This document shows, one piece after another, positions 1-8,174 of a DNA stretch of 64,000 nucleotides. The DNA comes from Streptomyces mirabilis (GTDB lineage Bacteria > Actinomycetota > Actinomycetes > Streptomycetales > Streptomycetaceae): assembly GCF_039503195.1 (NCBI RefSeq), contig NZ_JBCJKP010000001.1, forward strand, positions 5,704,001 through 5,768,000, given 5' to 3'. A program made the position numbers and the translations under genes. The notes under the pieces are model-generated. The model did not search any database. It saw only the letters and a program-made list of their open reading frames with translations, and was not told the origin of the DNA. How positions within the stretch are numbered: the first letter of the stretch is position 1; every line of letters begins with the position of its first letter.

Positions 1-2
1 GC

Positions 3-11
3 TGTGGACAA
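3..11 (-). promoter_or_regulatory. DnaA-box-like 9-mer
   Basis: The minus strand reads TTGTCCACA, the preferred Streptomyces DnaA box. It lies just upstream of the promoter of the first gene. Function is inferred from sequence match only. Confidence 0.35.
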
Positions 12-41
12 CGTGCGCGCGAGACCCCCCGCGGCAACGAC

Positions 42-54
42 TACAGTCGGCGAC
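42..54 (+). promoter_or_regulatory. -10 box of a probable leaderless promoter
   Basis: TACAGT at 42-47 lies 7 nt before the ATG at 55. That spacing puts the transcription start at or next to the start codon, and no ribosome site is visible in between. Confidence 0.4.
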
Positions 55-216
55 ATGACCAAGTGGGAATACGCAACCGTGCCGCTGCTCGTCCATGCCA
101 CGAAGCAGATTCTGGACACCTGGGGCGAGGACGGCTGGGAGCTCGTCCAGGTCGTGCCCGGGCCGAACAACCCCGAGCAGCTGGTGGCCTACCTGAAGCG
201 CGAGAGGTCGGCATGA
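55..216 (+). CDS. DUF4177 domain small protein
   Basis: This 53-residue protein begins MTKWEYATVPLL and contains the W-E-DGWELVQVV pattern typical of DUF4177 proteins, whose biochemical role is unknown. I start it at the ATG at 55 because a -10-like box sits 7 nt upstream and the residues before it are not family-like. The stop codon overlaps the start of the RidA gene in an ATGA, so the two are probably translationally coupled. It has no signal peptide or membrane segment and is probably cytoplasmic. Confidence 0.75.
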   Translation: MTKWEYATVPLLVHATKQILDTWGEDGWELVQVVPGPNNPEQLVAYLKRERSA

Positions 217-683
217 GCGGCGCCGTCGAGGCGAAGCTCGCGGAGCTCGGTCTGACGCTGCCGGGCGTCGTACCGCCGCTGGCCGCCTATCAGCCCGCCG
301 TGCAGTCCGGCGTGTACGTCTTCACGGCGGGGCAGCTGCCGATGGTGGACGGCAAGCTTCCGCTCACCGGCAAGGTGGGTGCGGAGGTCACGGCCGAGGA
401 GGCCAAGGACCTGGCCCGCATCTGCGCGCTGAACGCGCTGGCCGCGGTCAAGTCCGTCGCGGGCGACCTCGACCGCATCGCGCGTGTCGTGAAGGTCGTC
501 GGCTTCGTGGCCTCGGCCTCGGACTTCACCGGCCAGCCGGGTGTCCTGAACGGCGCGAGCGAGCTCCTGGGCGTGGCCCTGGGTGACAAGGGCGTCCACG
601 CCCGCAGTGCGGTCGGCGTGGCGGTCCTCCCGCTGGACGCCCCGGTCGAGGTCGAGATCCAGGTGGAGCTGACGGAGGCGTAG
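213..683 (+). CDS. RidA/YjgF family protein
   Basis: This is a 156-residue protein of the RidA/YER057c/UK114 family. Canonical members deaminate reactive enamine/imine intermediates released by PLP enzymes, but many homologues have no proven activity. The family pattern is visible in the GVYVFTAGQLP segment, the middle NALAAVKS helix and the C-terminal HARSAVGVAVLPLDAPVEVE segment, which carries the RxxxxVxxLP signature. The gene starts inside the stop codon of the DUF4177 gene (ATGA overlap), giving a two-gene unit. The length is slightly above the usual 125-130 residues because of an N-terminal extension. Confidence 0.85.
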   Translation: MSGAVEAKLAELGLTLPGVVPPLAAYQPAVQSGVYVFTAGQLPMVDGKLPLTGKVGAEVTAEEAKDLARICALNALAAVKSVAGDLDRIARVVKVVGFVASASDFTGQPGVLNGASELLGVALGDKGVHARSAVGVAVLPLDAPVEVEIQVELTEA

Positions 684-780
684 GCGGTCGGGACCGGTGG
701 CGGTTTTCTTCGCCCCCGCCGCCCCCACCCCCCGGCCCGGGGATCCCCATGGGCCCCTCGAACATTCGCCCGGCTCGGGA

Positions 781-792
781 TAGCCTCCGGCC
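781..792 (+). promoter_or_regulatory. -10 box of a probable leaderless promoter
   Basis: TAGCCT at 781-786 ends 6 nt before the ATG at 793, and no Shine-Dalgarno sequence lies between them. Confidence 0.4.
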
Positions 793-1662
793 ATGGCGAA
801 TGGGCAGTGGTATCCACCGGAGTGGCCCGAGCGGATCCGCGCGCTCGCGGAGGGCACGCTGATCCCGGTGCCCCCCAAGCGCGCGGCCACCGTCATGCTG
901 CTCAAGGACACCCCCACCGCCCCCGTGGTGCACATGCTGCGCAGACGCGCCTCCATGGCCTTCGCCGGAGGCGCGTACGCGTATCCGGGCGGCGGCGTGG
1001 ACCCACGCGACGACGAGCACCAGATCCGCTGGGCGGGCCCCACGCGCGCGTGGTGGGCGAACAGGCTCGGCACCGACGAGACGTCCGCCCAGGCCGTCGT
1101 CTGCGCGGCGGTCCGCGAGACGTACGAGGAGGCCGGTGTCCTGCTGGCCGGGCCCACCCCGGACACCGTGGTCGGCGACACCACCGGCGAGGACTGGGAG
1201 GCGGAGCGCGCGGCCCTGGTCGCCCGTGACCTCTCCTTCGCCGAGTTCCTCGACCGCCGCGGACTCGTGCTCAGGTCCGACCTCCTGGGCGTCTGGACCC
1301 GCTGGATCACCCCGGAGTTCGAGACCCGCCGCTACGACACCTGGTTCTTCGTGGCCGCACTCCCGGAGGGCCAGCGCACCCGCAACGCCTCCACGGAGGC
1401 CGACCGCACGGTCTGGATCCGCCCCGCGGACGCGGCGGACGGGTACGACAAGGGCGAGCTCCTGATGATGCCGCCCACCGTCGCGACCCTGCGCCAGCTC
1501 ATCCCGTACGACAGCGCCGCCGACGTCCTCGCCGCCGCGCCCGCCCGTGATCTGACCCCCGTCCTGGCCAAGGCCCGCCTGGAGAACGGCGAAGTCGTCC
1601 TCGCCTGGCCGGGCCACGACGAGTTCACCAAGCACATCCCGACCGGTGGAGCCCCCGCATGA
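793..1662 (+). CDS. NUDIX hydrolase
   Basis: This 289-residue protein has a NUDIX fold of the NUDT19/RP2-like type. The N-terminal strand ATVMLLKDTPTAPVVHMLRR is followed by FAGGAYAYPGGGVDP and, after an insert, by the catalytic helix AAVRETYEEAGVLLAG, which holds the REx2EE metal-binding glutamates. Such proteins cleave nucleoside diphosphate-linked substrates, in some cases CoA esters; the substrate here is not predictable. It is followed with ATGA overlap by the metallo-beta-lactamase-fold gene, so the two are probably co-expressed. Transcription looks leaderless. Confidence 0.85.
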   Translation: MANGQWYPPEWPERIRALAEGTLIPVPPKRAATVMLLKDTPTAPVVHMLRRRASMAFAGGAYAYPGGGVDPRDDEHQIRWAGPTRAWWANRLGTDETSAQAVVCAAVRETYEEAGVLLAGPTPDTVVGDTTGEDWEAERAALVARDLSFAEFLDRRGLVLRSDLLGVWTRWITPEFETRRYDTWFFVAALPEGQRTRNASTEADRTVWIRPADAADGYDKGELLMMPPTVATLRQLIPYDSAADVLAAAPARDLTPVLAKARLENGEVVLAWPGHDEFTKHIPTGGAPA

Positions 1663-2489
1663 CCGACGCCGCAGCTCTCCCCGGCCAGCCGCGAGGCGGG
1701 GTCCTCTCCGGCTCCGCCACCCCGCGCGCCGTCAACGTGCTCGCGCCCAACGCGTCCGCGATGACCCTGGACGGCACCAACACCTGGATCGTCTCCGAGC
1801 CGGACTCCGACCTGGCGGTGGTGATCGACCCCGGGCCCCTGGACGACGTGCATCTGCGCAATGTCGTGGACACCGCCGAGAAGGCGGGGAAGCGGGTGGC
1901 GCTGACCCTGCTGACGCACGGGCACCCCGATCACGCCGAGGGCGCCGGGCGGTTCGCGGAACTGACGGACACGAAGGTGCGGGCGCTGGATCCGGCGCTG
2001 CGGCTCGGGGACGAGGGGCTGGCGCACGGGGACGTCATCGCCGTGGGCGGGCTCGAACTGCGTGTCGTACCGACCCCGGGCCACACCGCCGACTCGCTGT
2101 GCTTCCATCTCCCGGCCGATCGGGCCGTCCTGACGGGTGACACCATCCTCGGCCGCGGTACGACCGTCGTGGCCCACCCCGACGGCCGTCTGGGCGACTA
2201 TCTGGACTCGCTGCGGCGGCTCAGGTCCCTCACCGTGGACGACGGCGTGCACACCGTGCTGCCGGGGCACGGGCCCGTCCTGGAGGACGCCCAGGGCGCC
2301 GTCGAGTTCTACCTCGCCCACCGCGCCCACCGCCTGGCCCAGGTCGAGACGGCGGTCGAGAACGGCTACCGGTCGCCGGCCGAGGTCGTCGCGCACGTGT
2401 ACGCGGACGTGGACCGCTCGCTGTGGCCGGCGGCGGAGCTGTCGGTCCGGGCCCAGATGGACTACCTCCGGGAACACGGCCTCATCTAG
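1659..2489 (+). CDS. MBL-fold metallo-hydrolase (LACTB2-like)
   Basis: This 276-residue protein has the metallo-beta-lactamase metal motif TxHxHxDH at residues 86-92 (THGHPDH). Further metal ligands are the H in VPTPGHTADS, the D in LTGDTILG and the H in LPGHGP. The layout resembles LACTB2-like endoribonucleases and glyoxalase II-type hydrolases; the substrate is unknown. It starts within the last codons of the preceding NUDIX gene (4-nt overlap), suggesting a bicistronic unit. No signal peptide is present. The gene converges on crp. Confidence 0.85.
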   Translation: MTDAAALPGQPRGGVLSGSATPRAVNVLAPNASAMTLDGTNTWIVSEPDSDLAVVIDPGPLDDVHLRNVVDTAEKAGKRVALTLLTHGHPDHAEGAGRFAELTDTKVRALDPALRLGDEGLAHGDVIAVGGLELRVVPTPGHTADSLCFHLPADRAVLTGDTILGRGTTVVAHPDGRLGDYLDSLRRLRSLTVDDGVHTVLPGHGPVLEDAQGAVEFYLAHRAHRLAQVETAVENGYRSPAEVVAHVYADVDRSLWPAAELSVRAQMDYLREHGLI

Positions 2490-2545
2490 GCGCCGGGGGC
2501 CGTCCGGGCGGTGGGTGGGCGCCCGTGCGATACCGGCGGCGATCC

Positions 2546-2605
2546 CGGCCGTACGAGAACCGGCCGTACGAGAACCGGCCGTACGAGAACCGGCCCTACG
2601 AGAAA
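2546..2605. repeat. 15-bp tandem repeat, four copies
   Basis: The unit CGGCCGTACGAGAAC occurs at 2546, 2561 and 2576, with a fourth copy at 2591 carrying two changes. It lies in the spacer between the convergent MBL-fold gene and crp. Confidence 0.9.
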
Positions 2606-2625
2606 CGTGAATGCCGGGGATACGA

Positions 2626-2655
2626 GAAGGGCCCCGCTGTGCGGCGAGGCCCTTC
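2626..2655. terminator. Terminator hairpin between convergent genes
   Basis: GAAGGGCC at 2626-2633 pairs perfectly with GGCCCTTC at 2648-2655. It lies 31 bp beyond the crp stop codon and may serve both convergent transcripts. Confidence 0.6.
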
Positions 2656-2685
2656 AGGTGCGTCGAAAGCCGGCGCGCGGCGCGG

Positions 2686-3360
2686 TCAGCGCGAGCGCTT
2701 CGCGAGGCGCTCCACGTCCAGCAGGATGACCGCGCGGGCCTCCAGTCGGAGCCAGCCGCGGCCCGCGAAGTCGGCCAGGGCCTTGTTGACCGTCTCGCGG
2801 GACGCGCCGACCAGCTGGGCCAGCTCCTCCTGCGTGAGGTCGTGCACGACGTGGATGCCCTCCTCCGACTGCACGCCGAAGCGACGGGAGAGGTCCAGGA
2901 GCGCGCGGGCCACGCGGCCGGGCACGTCCGAGAAGACCAGGTCGGACATCTGGTCGTTGGTCTTGCGCAGCCGCCGGGCGACGGCGCGCAGCAGCGCGGC
3001 GGCCACCTCGGGCCGCGCGTTCAGCCAGGGCTGGAGGTCGCCGTGGCCGAGGCCGAGCAGCTTGACCTCGGTCAGCGCGGTGGCGGTCGCCGTGCGCGGG
3101 CCCGGGTCGAACAGCGACAGCTCGCCGATGAGCTCACCGGGGCCCAGGACGGCCAGCATGTTCTCGCGGCCGTCGGGTGAGGTGCGGTGGAGCTTCACCT
3201 TGCCCTCGGTGACCACGTAAAGGCGGTCCCCGGGGTCGCCCTCGTGGAAGAGAGCGTCGCCGCGTGCGAGGGTCACCTCACTCATGGAGGCGCGGAGCTC
3301 CGCGGCCTGCTCATCATCGAGCGCCGCGAAGAGCGGGGCGCGCCGCAGAACGTCGTCCAC
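2686..3360 (-). CDS. crp: Crp/Fnr family cyclic-nucleotide-type regulator
   Basis: This 224-residue protein has the same length as S. coelicolor Crp. An N-terminal cyclic-nucleotide-binding jelly roll carries GELIGELSLFDPGPRTATATA around residues 75-95, with the phosphate-binding cassette. A C-terminal winged helix includes TQEELAQLVGASRETVNKAL, the recognition helix. In Streptomyces, Crp controls spore germination, growth and antibiotic production. I chose the GTG at 3360 over longer forms because AAGGAGAG lies directly upstream. A Crp-type palindrome at 3451-3464 suggests autoregulation. It is transcribed divergently from nth. Confidence 0.95.
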   Translation of the reverse strand: MDDVLRRAPLFAALDDEQAAELRASMSEVTLARGDALFHEGDPGDRLYVVTEGKVKLHRTSPDGRENMLAVLGPGELIGELSLFDPGPRTATATALTEVKLLGLGHGDLQPWLNARPEVAAALLRAVARRLRKTNDQMSDLVFSDVPGRVARALLDLSRRFGVQSEEGIHVVHDLTQEELAQLVGASRETVNKALADFAGRGWLRLEARAVILLDVERLAKRSR

Positions 3361-3450
3361 GAGTTCTCTCCTTGTCGACCTGCTCAGGGGATCTTGCTCC
3401 CCCGTGATACCAGGGGAGCGTGTTCCCCATCTTGCTGGACGGTCCAAACA

Positions 3451-3464
3451 GTGTGATCAGTCAC
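3451..3464. promoter_or_regulatory. Crp-type operator upstream of crp
   Basis: GTGTGATCAGTCAC fits the GTG-N6-GNCAC pattern that I recall for the Streptomyces Crp site. It is centred about 98 bp before the crp start, in the spacer shared with nth. Confidence 0.55.
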
Positions 3465-3482
3465 AAGTCTGCCGCACTGGCG

Positions 3483-3499
3483 TGCCGCACAGTGCGGCA
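3483..3499. repeat. Palindrome in the crp-nth spacer
   Basis: TGCCGCAC-A-GTGCGGCA is an inverted repeat 84 bp before the nth start. A half copy (GCCGCAC) lies at 3471. It is a candidate operator with no regulator assigned. Confidence 0.4.
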
Positions 3500-3555
3500 G
3501 GGGGCCAATTGGGGGCTGATCTTCTGGGTCCGGGGCGGATGTCGGTGGGGGGCTT

Positions 3556-3567
3556 TAGGCTGGCCGG
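3556..3567 (+). promoter_or_regulatory. -10 box of probable leaderless nth promoter
   Basis: TAGGCT at 3556-3561 ends 6 nt before the GTG at 3568. This supports that start codon for nth. Confidence 0.45.
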
Positions 3568-4680
3568 GTGTCCAAATCGCCGGTGAGAGCACAGGCCAAG
3601 GGGGCTGGGCGGGTGGTTGTACGTCGCGATTCCGCTGTGGGCGAACAGAGTTCCGCCGAAGGTATGAAAACGACAAAAGCGGCAAAATCGACGCCGGCGA
3701 AGCCGGTCGCGAAGAAGGCTGCCAAAAAGGCGACAGCCGTGAGCGGGAAGGCGACAGGCGTGGCCAAGAAGGCGACGGCCACGATCAAGAAGGCGGCTGC
3801 TTCCAAGAAGGCGGCGCCGGCCAAGACGGTCGCCAAGAAGGCGGCACCTGCCAAGACCGGGGCCAAGAAGGCCGCCCCCGCCCAAGCCGCCCCCAAGAAG
3901 GCGATCGTCGAGTCCCATGCCGCTCTCGTGCGCCGCGCCCGCCGCATCAACCGTGAGCTCGCCGAGGTGTACCCGTACGCCCACCCGGAGCTGGACTTCG
4001 AGAACCCCTTCCAGCTGGTGATCGCCACGGTCCTGTCGGCCCAGACGACCGACCTGCGGGTGAACCAGACGACTCCGGGGCTCTTCGCCAAGTACCCCAC
4101 GCCCGAGGACCTCGCCGCGGCGAATCCGGAGGAGGTCGAGGAGATCCTCCGTCCGACCGGTTTCTTCCGGGCCAAGACCAAGTCGGTGATAGGGCTCTCC
4201 AAGGCCTTGGCGGAGGACTTCGGGGGTGAGGTCCCCGGCCGCCTCGAAGACCTCGTCAAGCTCCCCGGCGTGGGCCGCAAGACCGCCTTCGTCGTCCTGG
4301 GCAACGCCTTCGGGCGCCCCGGCATCACCGTGGACACCCACTTCGGCCGGCTCGTGCGCCGCTGGCAGTGGACCGACGAGACCGACCCGGACAAGGTCGA
4401 GGCCGCCGTCGGCGCGCTCTTCCCGAAGAGCGAGTGGACGATGCTCTCGCACCACGTGATCTTCCACGGCCGCCGTATCTGCCACGCCCGTAAGCCCGCG
4501 TGCGGCGCCTGCCCCATCGCTCCGCTCTGCCCCGCGTACGGGGAGGGCGAGACGGACCCGGAGAAGGCGCGCAAGCTCCTGAAGTACGAGAAGGGCGGCT
4601 TCCCCGGCCAGCGCCTCAACCCGCCGCAGTCCTACCTGGACGCGGGCGGTATCCCGGCACCCCCACTGGGCGCCGGATGA
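3568..4680 (+). CDS. nth: Endonuclease III with H1-like lysine-rich N-terminus
   Basis: This is a 370-residue base-excision-repair DNA glycosylase/AP lyase, whereas typical Nth is about 210-270. Residues 33-111 are a histone-H1-like run of AKKA/PAK repeats. The glycosylase core follows: helix-hairpin-helix LPGVGRKTA with catalytic Lys238, Asp256 in VDTHFGRL, and a 4Fe-4S loop with spacing C-x6-C-x2-C-x5-C near the C-terminus. The GTG at 3568 is favoured by a -10 box 6 nt upstream; ATG at 3664 would remove the first 32 residues but keep the basic tail. It diverges from crp. The tail probably increases non-specific DNA binding. Confidence 0.92.
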   Translation: MSKSPVRAQAKGAGRVVVRRDSAVGEQSSAEGMKTTKAAKSTPAKPVAKKAAKKATAVSGKATGVAKKATATIKKAAASKKAAPAKTVAKKAAPAKTGAKKAAPAQAAPKKAIVESHAALVRRARRINRELAEVYPYAHPELDFENPFQLVIATVLSAQTTDLRVNQTTPGLFAKYPTPEDLAAANPEEVEEILRPTGFFRAKTKSVIGLSKALAEDFGGEVPGRLEDLVKLPGVGRKTAFVVLGNAFGRPGITVDTHFGRLVRRWQWTDETDPDKVEAAVGALFPKSEWTMLSHHVIFHGRRICHARKPACGACPIAPLCPAYGEGETDPEKARKLLKYEKGGFPGQRLNPPQSYLDAGGIPAPPLGAG

Positions 4681-4726
4681 CGGAACGAACACGGCGCCGC
4701 CCGGCGTTGGGGAGAGCAGAACGGGG

Positions 4727-5620
4727 GTGGCGATGACGCACGCGAGCAACACGCACAGCAGGCACGACGAGCCGGACACACACCGCACGCAGAACGAGAC
4801 GGGCAAGCACGACACACAGATCGAACCCGGCGCGCACGGCACGCAGAACGAGAGGGGTACGCGCAGCACACGGAGCGAGACGGGCTCACAGCGCACGTAC
4901 GACGGCCCCGGCGCACACCACCGCACACACGAAGGCCCCGACGCGCAGAACGGCCGCGTCGTGGTGACCAAGGACGGTCTGCCCGCCTGGCTCGACCCGG
5001 TGGTGCACGCCGTAGAGACCGTGGAACCGCTCCAGCTGAGCCGCTTCCTGCCGCCGGCGAACGGCGCGGGGCGGCAGTCCGCCGTGCTCATCCTCTTCGG
5101 CGAGGGCGCCCGCGGTCCCGAGCTGCTGCTGATGGAGCGTGCCAGCTCCCTGCGCTCGCACGCGGGGCAGCCCTCCTTCCCCGGCGGCGCCCTCGACCCG
5201 CAGGACGGTGATCCGAAGGCCGACGGGCCGCTGCGGGCCGCGCTGCGGGAGGCCGAGGAGGAGACCGGGCTCGACCCGGGCGGCGTCCAGCTCTTCGGCG
5301 TGCTGCCGAAGCTCTACATCCCGGTGAGCGGCTTCGTGGTCACCCCGGTCCTGGGCTGGTGGCGCGAGCCGACCCCGGTCGGCGTGGTCGATCCGGCCGA
5401 GACGGCCCGGGTCTTCACGGTCCCCGTGGCGGATCTCACGAACCCCGCCCACCGCGCGACGACCGTGCACCCCAGCGGCCACCGAGGTCCGGCATTCCTG
5501 GTCGAATCGGCCCTGGTCTGGGGCTTCACCGCGGGGATCATCGACCGTCTGCTGCACTACGCTGGCTGGGAGCTGCCCTGGGACCGTGAGAAGCAGGTCC
5601 CGCTCGACTGGCGCGCATGA
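4727..5620 (+). CDS. NUDIX hydrolase, CoA pyrophosphatase-like (NudL type)
   Basis: The 297-residue protein carries the CoA-pyrophosphatase signature LRSHAGQPSFPGGALDP directly before the NUDIX helix REAEEETGLDPGG. By family it would hydrolyse CoA or its derivatives to phosphopantetheine and 3',5'-ADP. Residues 1-75 are unusual: a polar region of degenerate 10-12-residue repeats (H-x-TQ-x-E-x-G), probably disordered. The start is GTG 4727 or ATG 4733 (ribosome site GGGGAGAG near 4710); a start after the repeats is possible but no good site was seen. It is followed closely by the MarP-like gene. Confidence 0.82.
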   Translation: MAMTHASNTHSRHDEPDTHRTQNETGKHDTQIEPGAHGTQNERGTRSTRSETGSQRTYDGPGAHHRTHEGPDAQNGRVVVTKDGLPAWLDPVVHAVETVEPLQLSRFLPPANGAGRQSAVLILFGEGARGPELLLMERASSLRSHAGQPSFPGGALDPQDGDPKADGPLRAALREAEEETGLDPGGVQLFGVLPKLYIPVSGFVVTPVLGWWREPTPVGVVDPAETARVFTVPVADLTNPAHRATTVHPSGHRGPAFLVESALVWGFTAGIIDRLLHYAGWELPWDREKQVPLDWRA

Positions 5621-5633
5621 CAGGGTGGCCCCC

Positions 5634-6833
5634 GTGAACGTGCTGGACATCCTGTTGCTGGTCGCCGCCGTGTGGTTCGCGATCGTGGGCTACCGCCAGG
5701 GCTTCGTCGTCGGCATCCTGTCGGTGATCGGCTTCCTGGGCGGCGGCCTGGTCGCCGTCTATCTGCTCCCCGTCATCTGGGGTGCCCTGACAGACGACTC
5801 CAAGGTGAGTACGACCGCCGCCGTGGTCGCGGTGATCGTCGTGATCGTCTGCGCCTCCGTCGGCCAGGCCCTCACCACCCACCTGGGCAACAAACTGCGC
5901 CGGTACATCACCTGGTCCCCGGCCCGCGCCCTGGACGCGACCGGCGGCGCCCTCGTCAACGTCGTCGCGATGCTCCTGGTCGCCTGGCTGATCGGTTCGG
6001 CCCTCGCGGGCACGACGCTGCCGACGCTGGGCAAGGAGGTCCGCGGCTCCAAGGTGCTCCACGGCGTCTCCAGCGCCCTGCCCTCCCAGGCCGACACCTG
6101 GTTCGCCGACTTCTCCTCGGTCCTCGCGCAGAACGGCTTCCCGCAGGTCTTCAGCCCGTTCGCCAACGAACCCATCACCGACGTCCAGCCCCCCGACCCG
6201 GCGCTCGCGAACAGCCCCGTCGCCATCCGCGCCCAGAAGTCCATCGTCAAGGTGATGGGCACCGCGCAGAGCTGCGGCAAGGTCCTCGAGGGCAGCGGCT
6301 TCGTCTTCGGCAACCGCCGCGTGATGACCAACGCGCACGTGGTCGGCGGGGTCGACGAGCCCACCGTCCAGATCGGCGGCGAGGGCAGGAAGTACGACGC
6401 CAAGGTCGTCCTGTACGACTGGGAGCGCGACATCGCCGTACTCGACGTACCGAACCTGGACGCGCCCGCCCTCCAGTTCACCGCCAAGGACGCGACCAGC
6501 GGAAACAACGCGATCGTGGCCGGCTTCCCGCAGAACGGCGCGTACAACGTCCAGCCCGCGCGCGTGCGCGGCCGCATCACGGCCAACGGACCGGACATCT
6601 ACCACCGCGGAACCGTGCGCCGCGACGTCTACTCGCTCTACGCGACCGTGCGCCAGGGCAACTCGGGCGGTCCGCTGCTCACGCCCGACGGCAAGGTGTA
6701 CGGAGTGGTCTTCGCGAAGTCCCTCGACGACGCCAACACCGGGTACGCGCTCACCGCGGACGAGGTCCAGCCGGACGCCACCAAGGGGCGTGCGGCCGAT
6801 CAGCAGGTGGACAGCGACAGCTGCGCGCTCTGA
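5634..6833 (+). CDS. MarP-like membrane-anchored serine protease
   Basis: The 399-residue protein has four N-terminal membrane helices of the colicin-V-production (CvpA) type in residues 1-110 (NVLDILLLVAAVWFAIVGYR onward). A trypsin-like periplasmic domain follows. The catalytic triad is readable: His235 in TNAHVVGG, Asp266 in ERDIAVLDV and Ser344 in QGNSGGPLL. Two cysteines (AQSC and SDSC at the end) match the disulfide that clamps M. tuberculosis MarP, a protease for acid and oxidative stress survival. The start is the GTG at 5634, with AGGGTGG 5 nt upstream, 13 bp after the NUDIX stop, so probably one operon. Confidence 0.88.
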   Translation: MNVLDILLLVAAVWFAIVGYRQGFVVGILSVIGFLGGGLVAVYLLPVIWGALTDDSKVSTTAAVVAVIVVIVCASVGQALTTHLGNKLRRYITWSPARALDATGGALVNVVAMLLVAWLIGSALAGTTLPTLGKEVRGSKVLHGVSSALPSQADTWFADFSSVLAQNGFPQVFSPFANEPITDVQPPDPALANSPVAIRAQKSIVKVMGTAQSCGKVLEGSGFVFGNRRVMTNAHVVGGVDEPTVQIGGEGRKYDAKVVLYDWERDIAVLDVPNLDAPALQFTAKDATSGNNAIVAGFPQNGAYNVQPARVRGRITANGPDIYHRGTVRRDVYSLYATVRQGNSGGPLLTPDGKVYGVVFAKSLDDANTGYALTADEVQPDATKGRAADQQVDSDSCAL

Positions 6834-6874
6834 GAGCGAAGGGTGACGGGCCGCTTTGAGAGCGAAGGGTGACG
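6831..6874 (+). repeat. 18-bp direct repeat at the marP stop
   Basis: TGAGAGCGAAGGGTGACG occurs at 6831-6848 (including the stop codon) and again at 6857-6874. This is a perfect short duplication. Confidence 0.85.
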
Positions 6875-6950
6875 AGCGCCGGTGTGCGGGGCCTCAGCCT
6901 CGTGGGTGACGCAGCCGTACCGAAACCCAGCGGGCCCGGCGGCGCAAAAT

Positions 6951-6979
6951 GCGCGGGATCCCCACTTGGGGGTCCGCGC
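6951..6979 (+). terminator. Terminator hairpin downstream of marP
   Basis: GCGCGG-g-ATCCCC pairs with GGGGGTCCGCGC around an ACTT loop (one bulged G, one G-T pair). It lies 118 bp after the protease stop. The rest of the 6875-7223 spacer shows no credible gene. Confidence 0.6.
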
Positions 6980-7223
6980 CCGGCAACTGCGGGGTGCCCC
7001 TCTGATGGGAGCTCAGGCCCGTCGCCGAGCGGCGGTTGCGTGGTGCGTCACTGTAGTCGTGCGTCCAGCCCATACCTCGACGTCTGCCCCTGCCCCAAGG
7101 TCGATAACCTCGCCCAAGCCCCCCAATTGGCCTATGCGCGAGGCATTTGGCTGTTCGTAGGACAGGCGTTCGCGTCCGCATACCGGGCGGGCCACGGGCC
7201 GCAATCGGACAGTCACCGACGGG

Positions 7224-8174
7224 TCACCGGTCAGGCTCGGGATCCTTCAGCCAGTTGACCAATTCGGTCGAAAACGCCACCGGGTCCTCTTCGTGGGGGA
7301 AGTGTCCGAGACCGTCGAACAGCCGCCAACGGTAGGGCGCTTCGACGTACTCCCCGGACCCGGCCGCACTCCGCGTCCGCATCACCGGATCGAGCGATCC
7401 GTGCAGATGCAGCGTCGGCACCCGAACCGGCCGCTTCATACGCCGGTTGAACTGGATCCCGTCCGGTCGTGCCATCGAACGGACCATCCACCGATAGGGC
7501 TCGATCGCACAATGCGCCGTCGACGGGATGCACATGGCGCGGCGGTACGTCTCCACGGCCTCGTCGTCCGGCTGTCGCGGCCCCGACCAGTCCCGCACCA
7601 GACGACCCACCAGGGCACCTTCGTCGGCGACGAGTTGGCGCTCCGGGATCCAGGGCCGCTGGAAACCCCAGATGTACGAACCCGCCGCCGACTGCTTGAC
7701 GTCGGAGAGCATGGCCGAGCGCCAGCGCCGCGGGTGCGGCATGGACGACACGGCGAGGCGGCGGACGAGCTTGGGGCGCATCACGGCCGCCGTCCACGCC
7801 AGATAGCCGCCCAGGTCGTGTCCGACCAGCGCGGCGTCGGGCTCACCGAGGGACCGTACGACCCCGGTGATGTCGAGCGCGAGGTTGGCGGGGTCGTAAC
7901 CGCGCGGCGTGCGGTCGCTGCCGCCGACGCCGCGAAGATCCATGGCCACGGCCCGGAAGCCCGCGTCCGCGAGCGCCACCATCTGCCGGCGCCAGGTCCA
8001 CCAGAACTGTGGGAAGCCGTGCAGCAGCAGGACGAGCGGCCCGTCGCCCATCTCGGCGATGTGGAAGCGCGCGCCGTTGGCGGCGACGTCCCGGTGGGTC
8101 ACTTCTCTCCCGCCGGGGACGTCGAGCCGCACGACTGAGGTGGGTTGCGCCGAAGGGGTGGCGGGGTCCGTCAT
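7224..8174 (-). CDS. Alpha/beta hydrolase, epoxide hydrolase-like
   Basis: The 316-residue protein has the alpha/beta-hydrolase order typical of soluble epoxide hydrolases and haloalkane dehalogenases. The oxyanion motif HGFPQFWWTW is near residues 52-61, the nucleophile elbow is GHDLGG (Asp120) rather than GxSxG, and the late histidine is in GLGHFPHEEDP. The Asp nucleophile argues for an epoxide hydrolase rather than an esterase. The natural substrate is unknown. The start overlaps the stop of the upstream membrane-protein gene by 4 nt (ATGA), so both are on one transcript. Confidence 0.85.
   Translation of the reverse strand: MTDPATPSAQPTSVVRLDVPGGREVTHRDVAANGARFHIAEMGDGPLVLLLHGFPQFWWTWRRQMVALADAGFRAVAMDLRGVGGSDRTPRGYDPANLALDITGVVRSLGEPDAALVGHDLGGYLAWTAAVMRPKLVRRLAVSSMPHPRRWRSAMLSDVKQSAAGSYIWGFQRPWIPERQLVADEGALVGRLVRDWSGPRQPDDEAVETYRRAMCIPSTAHCAIEPYRWMVRSMARPDGIQFNRRMKRPVRVPTLHLHGSLDPVMRTRSAAGSGEYVEAPYRWRLFDGLGHFPHEEDPVAFSTELVNWLKDPEPDR

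Noticed and set aside
189..1310. Long reading frames on the strand opposite known genes, here and throughout the window
   Set aside because: High G+C suppresses stop codons in shadow frames. Their translations are Arg/Ala/Pro-rich with no family motif, and the opposite strand holds a convincing gene.
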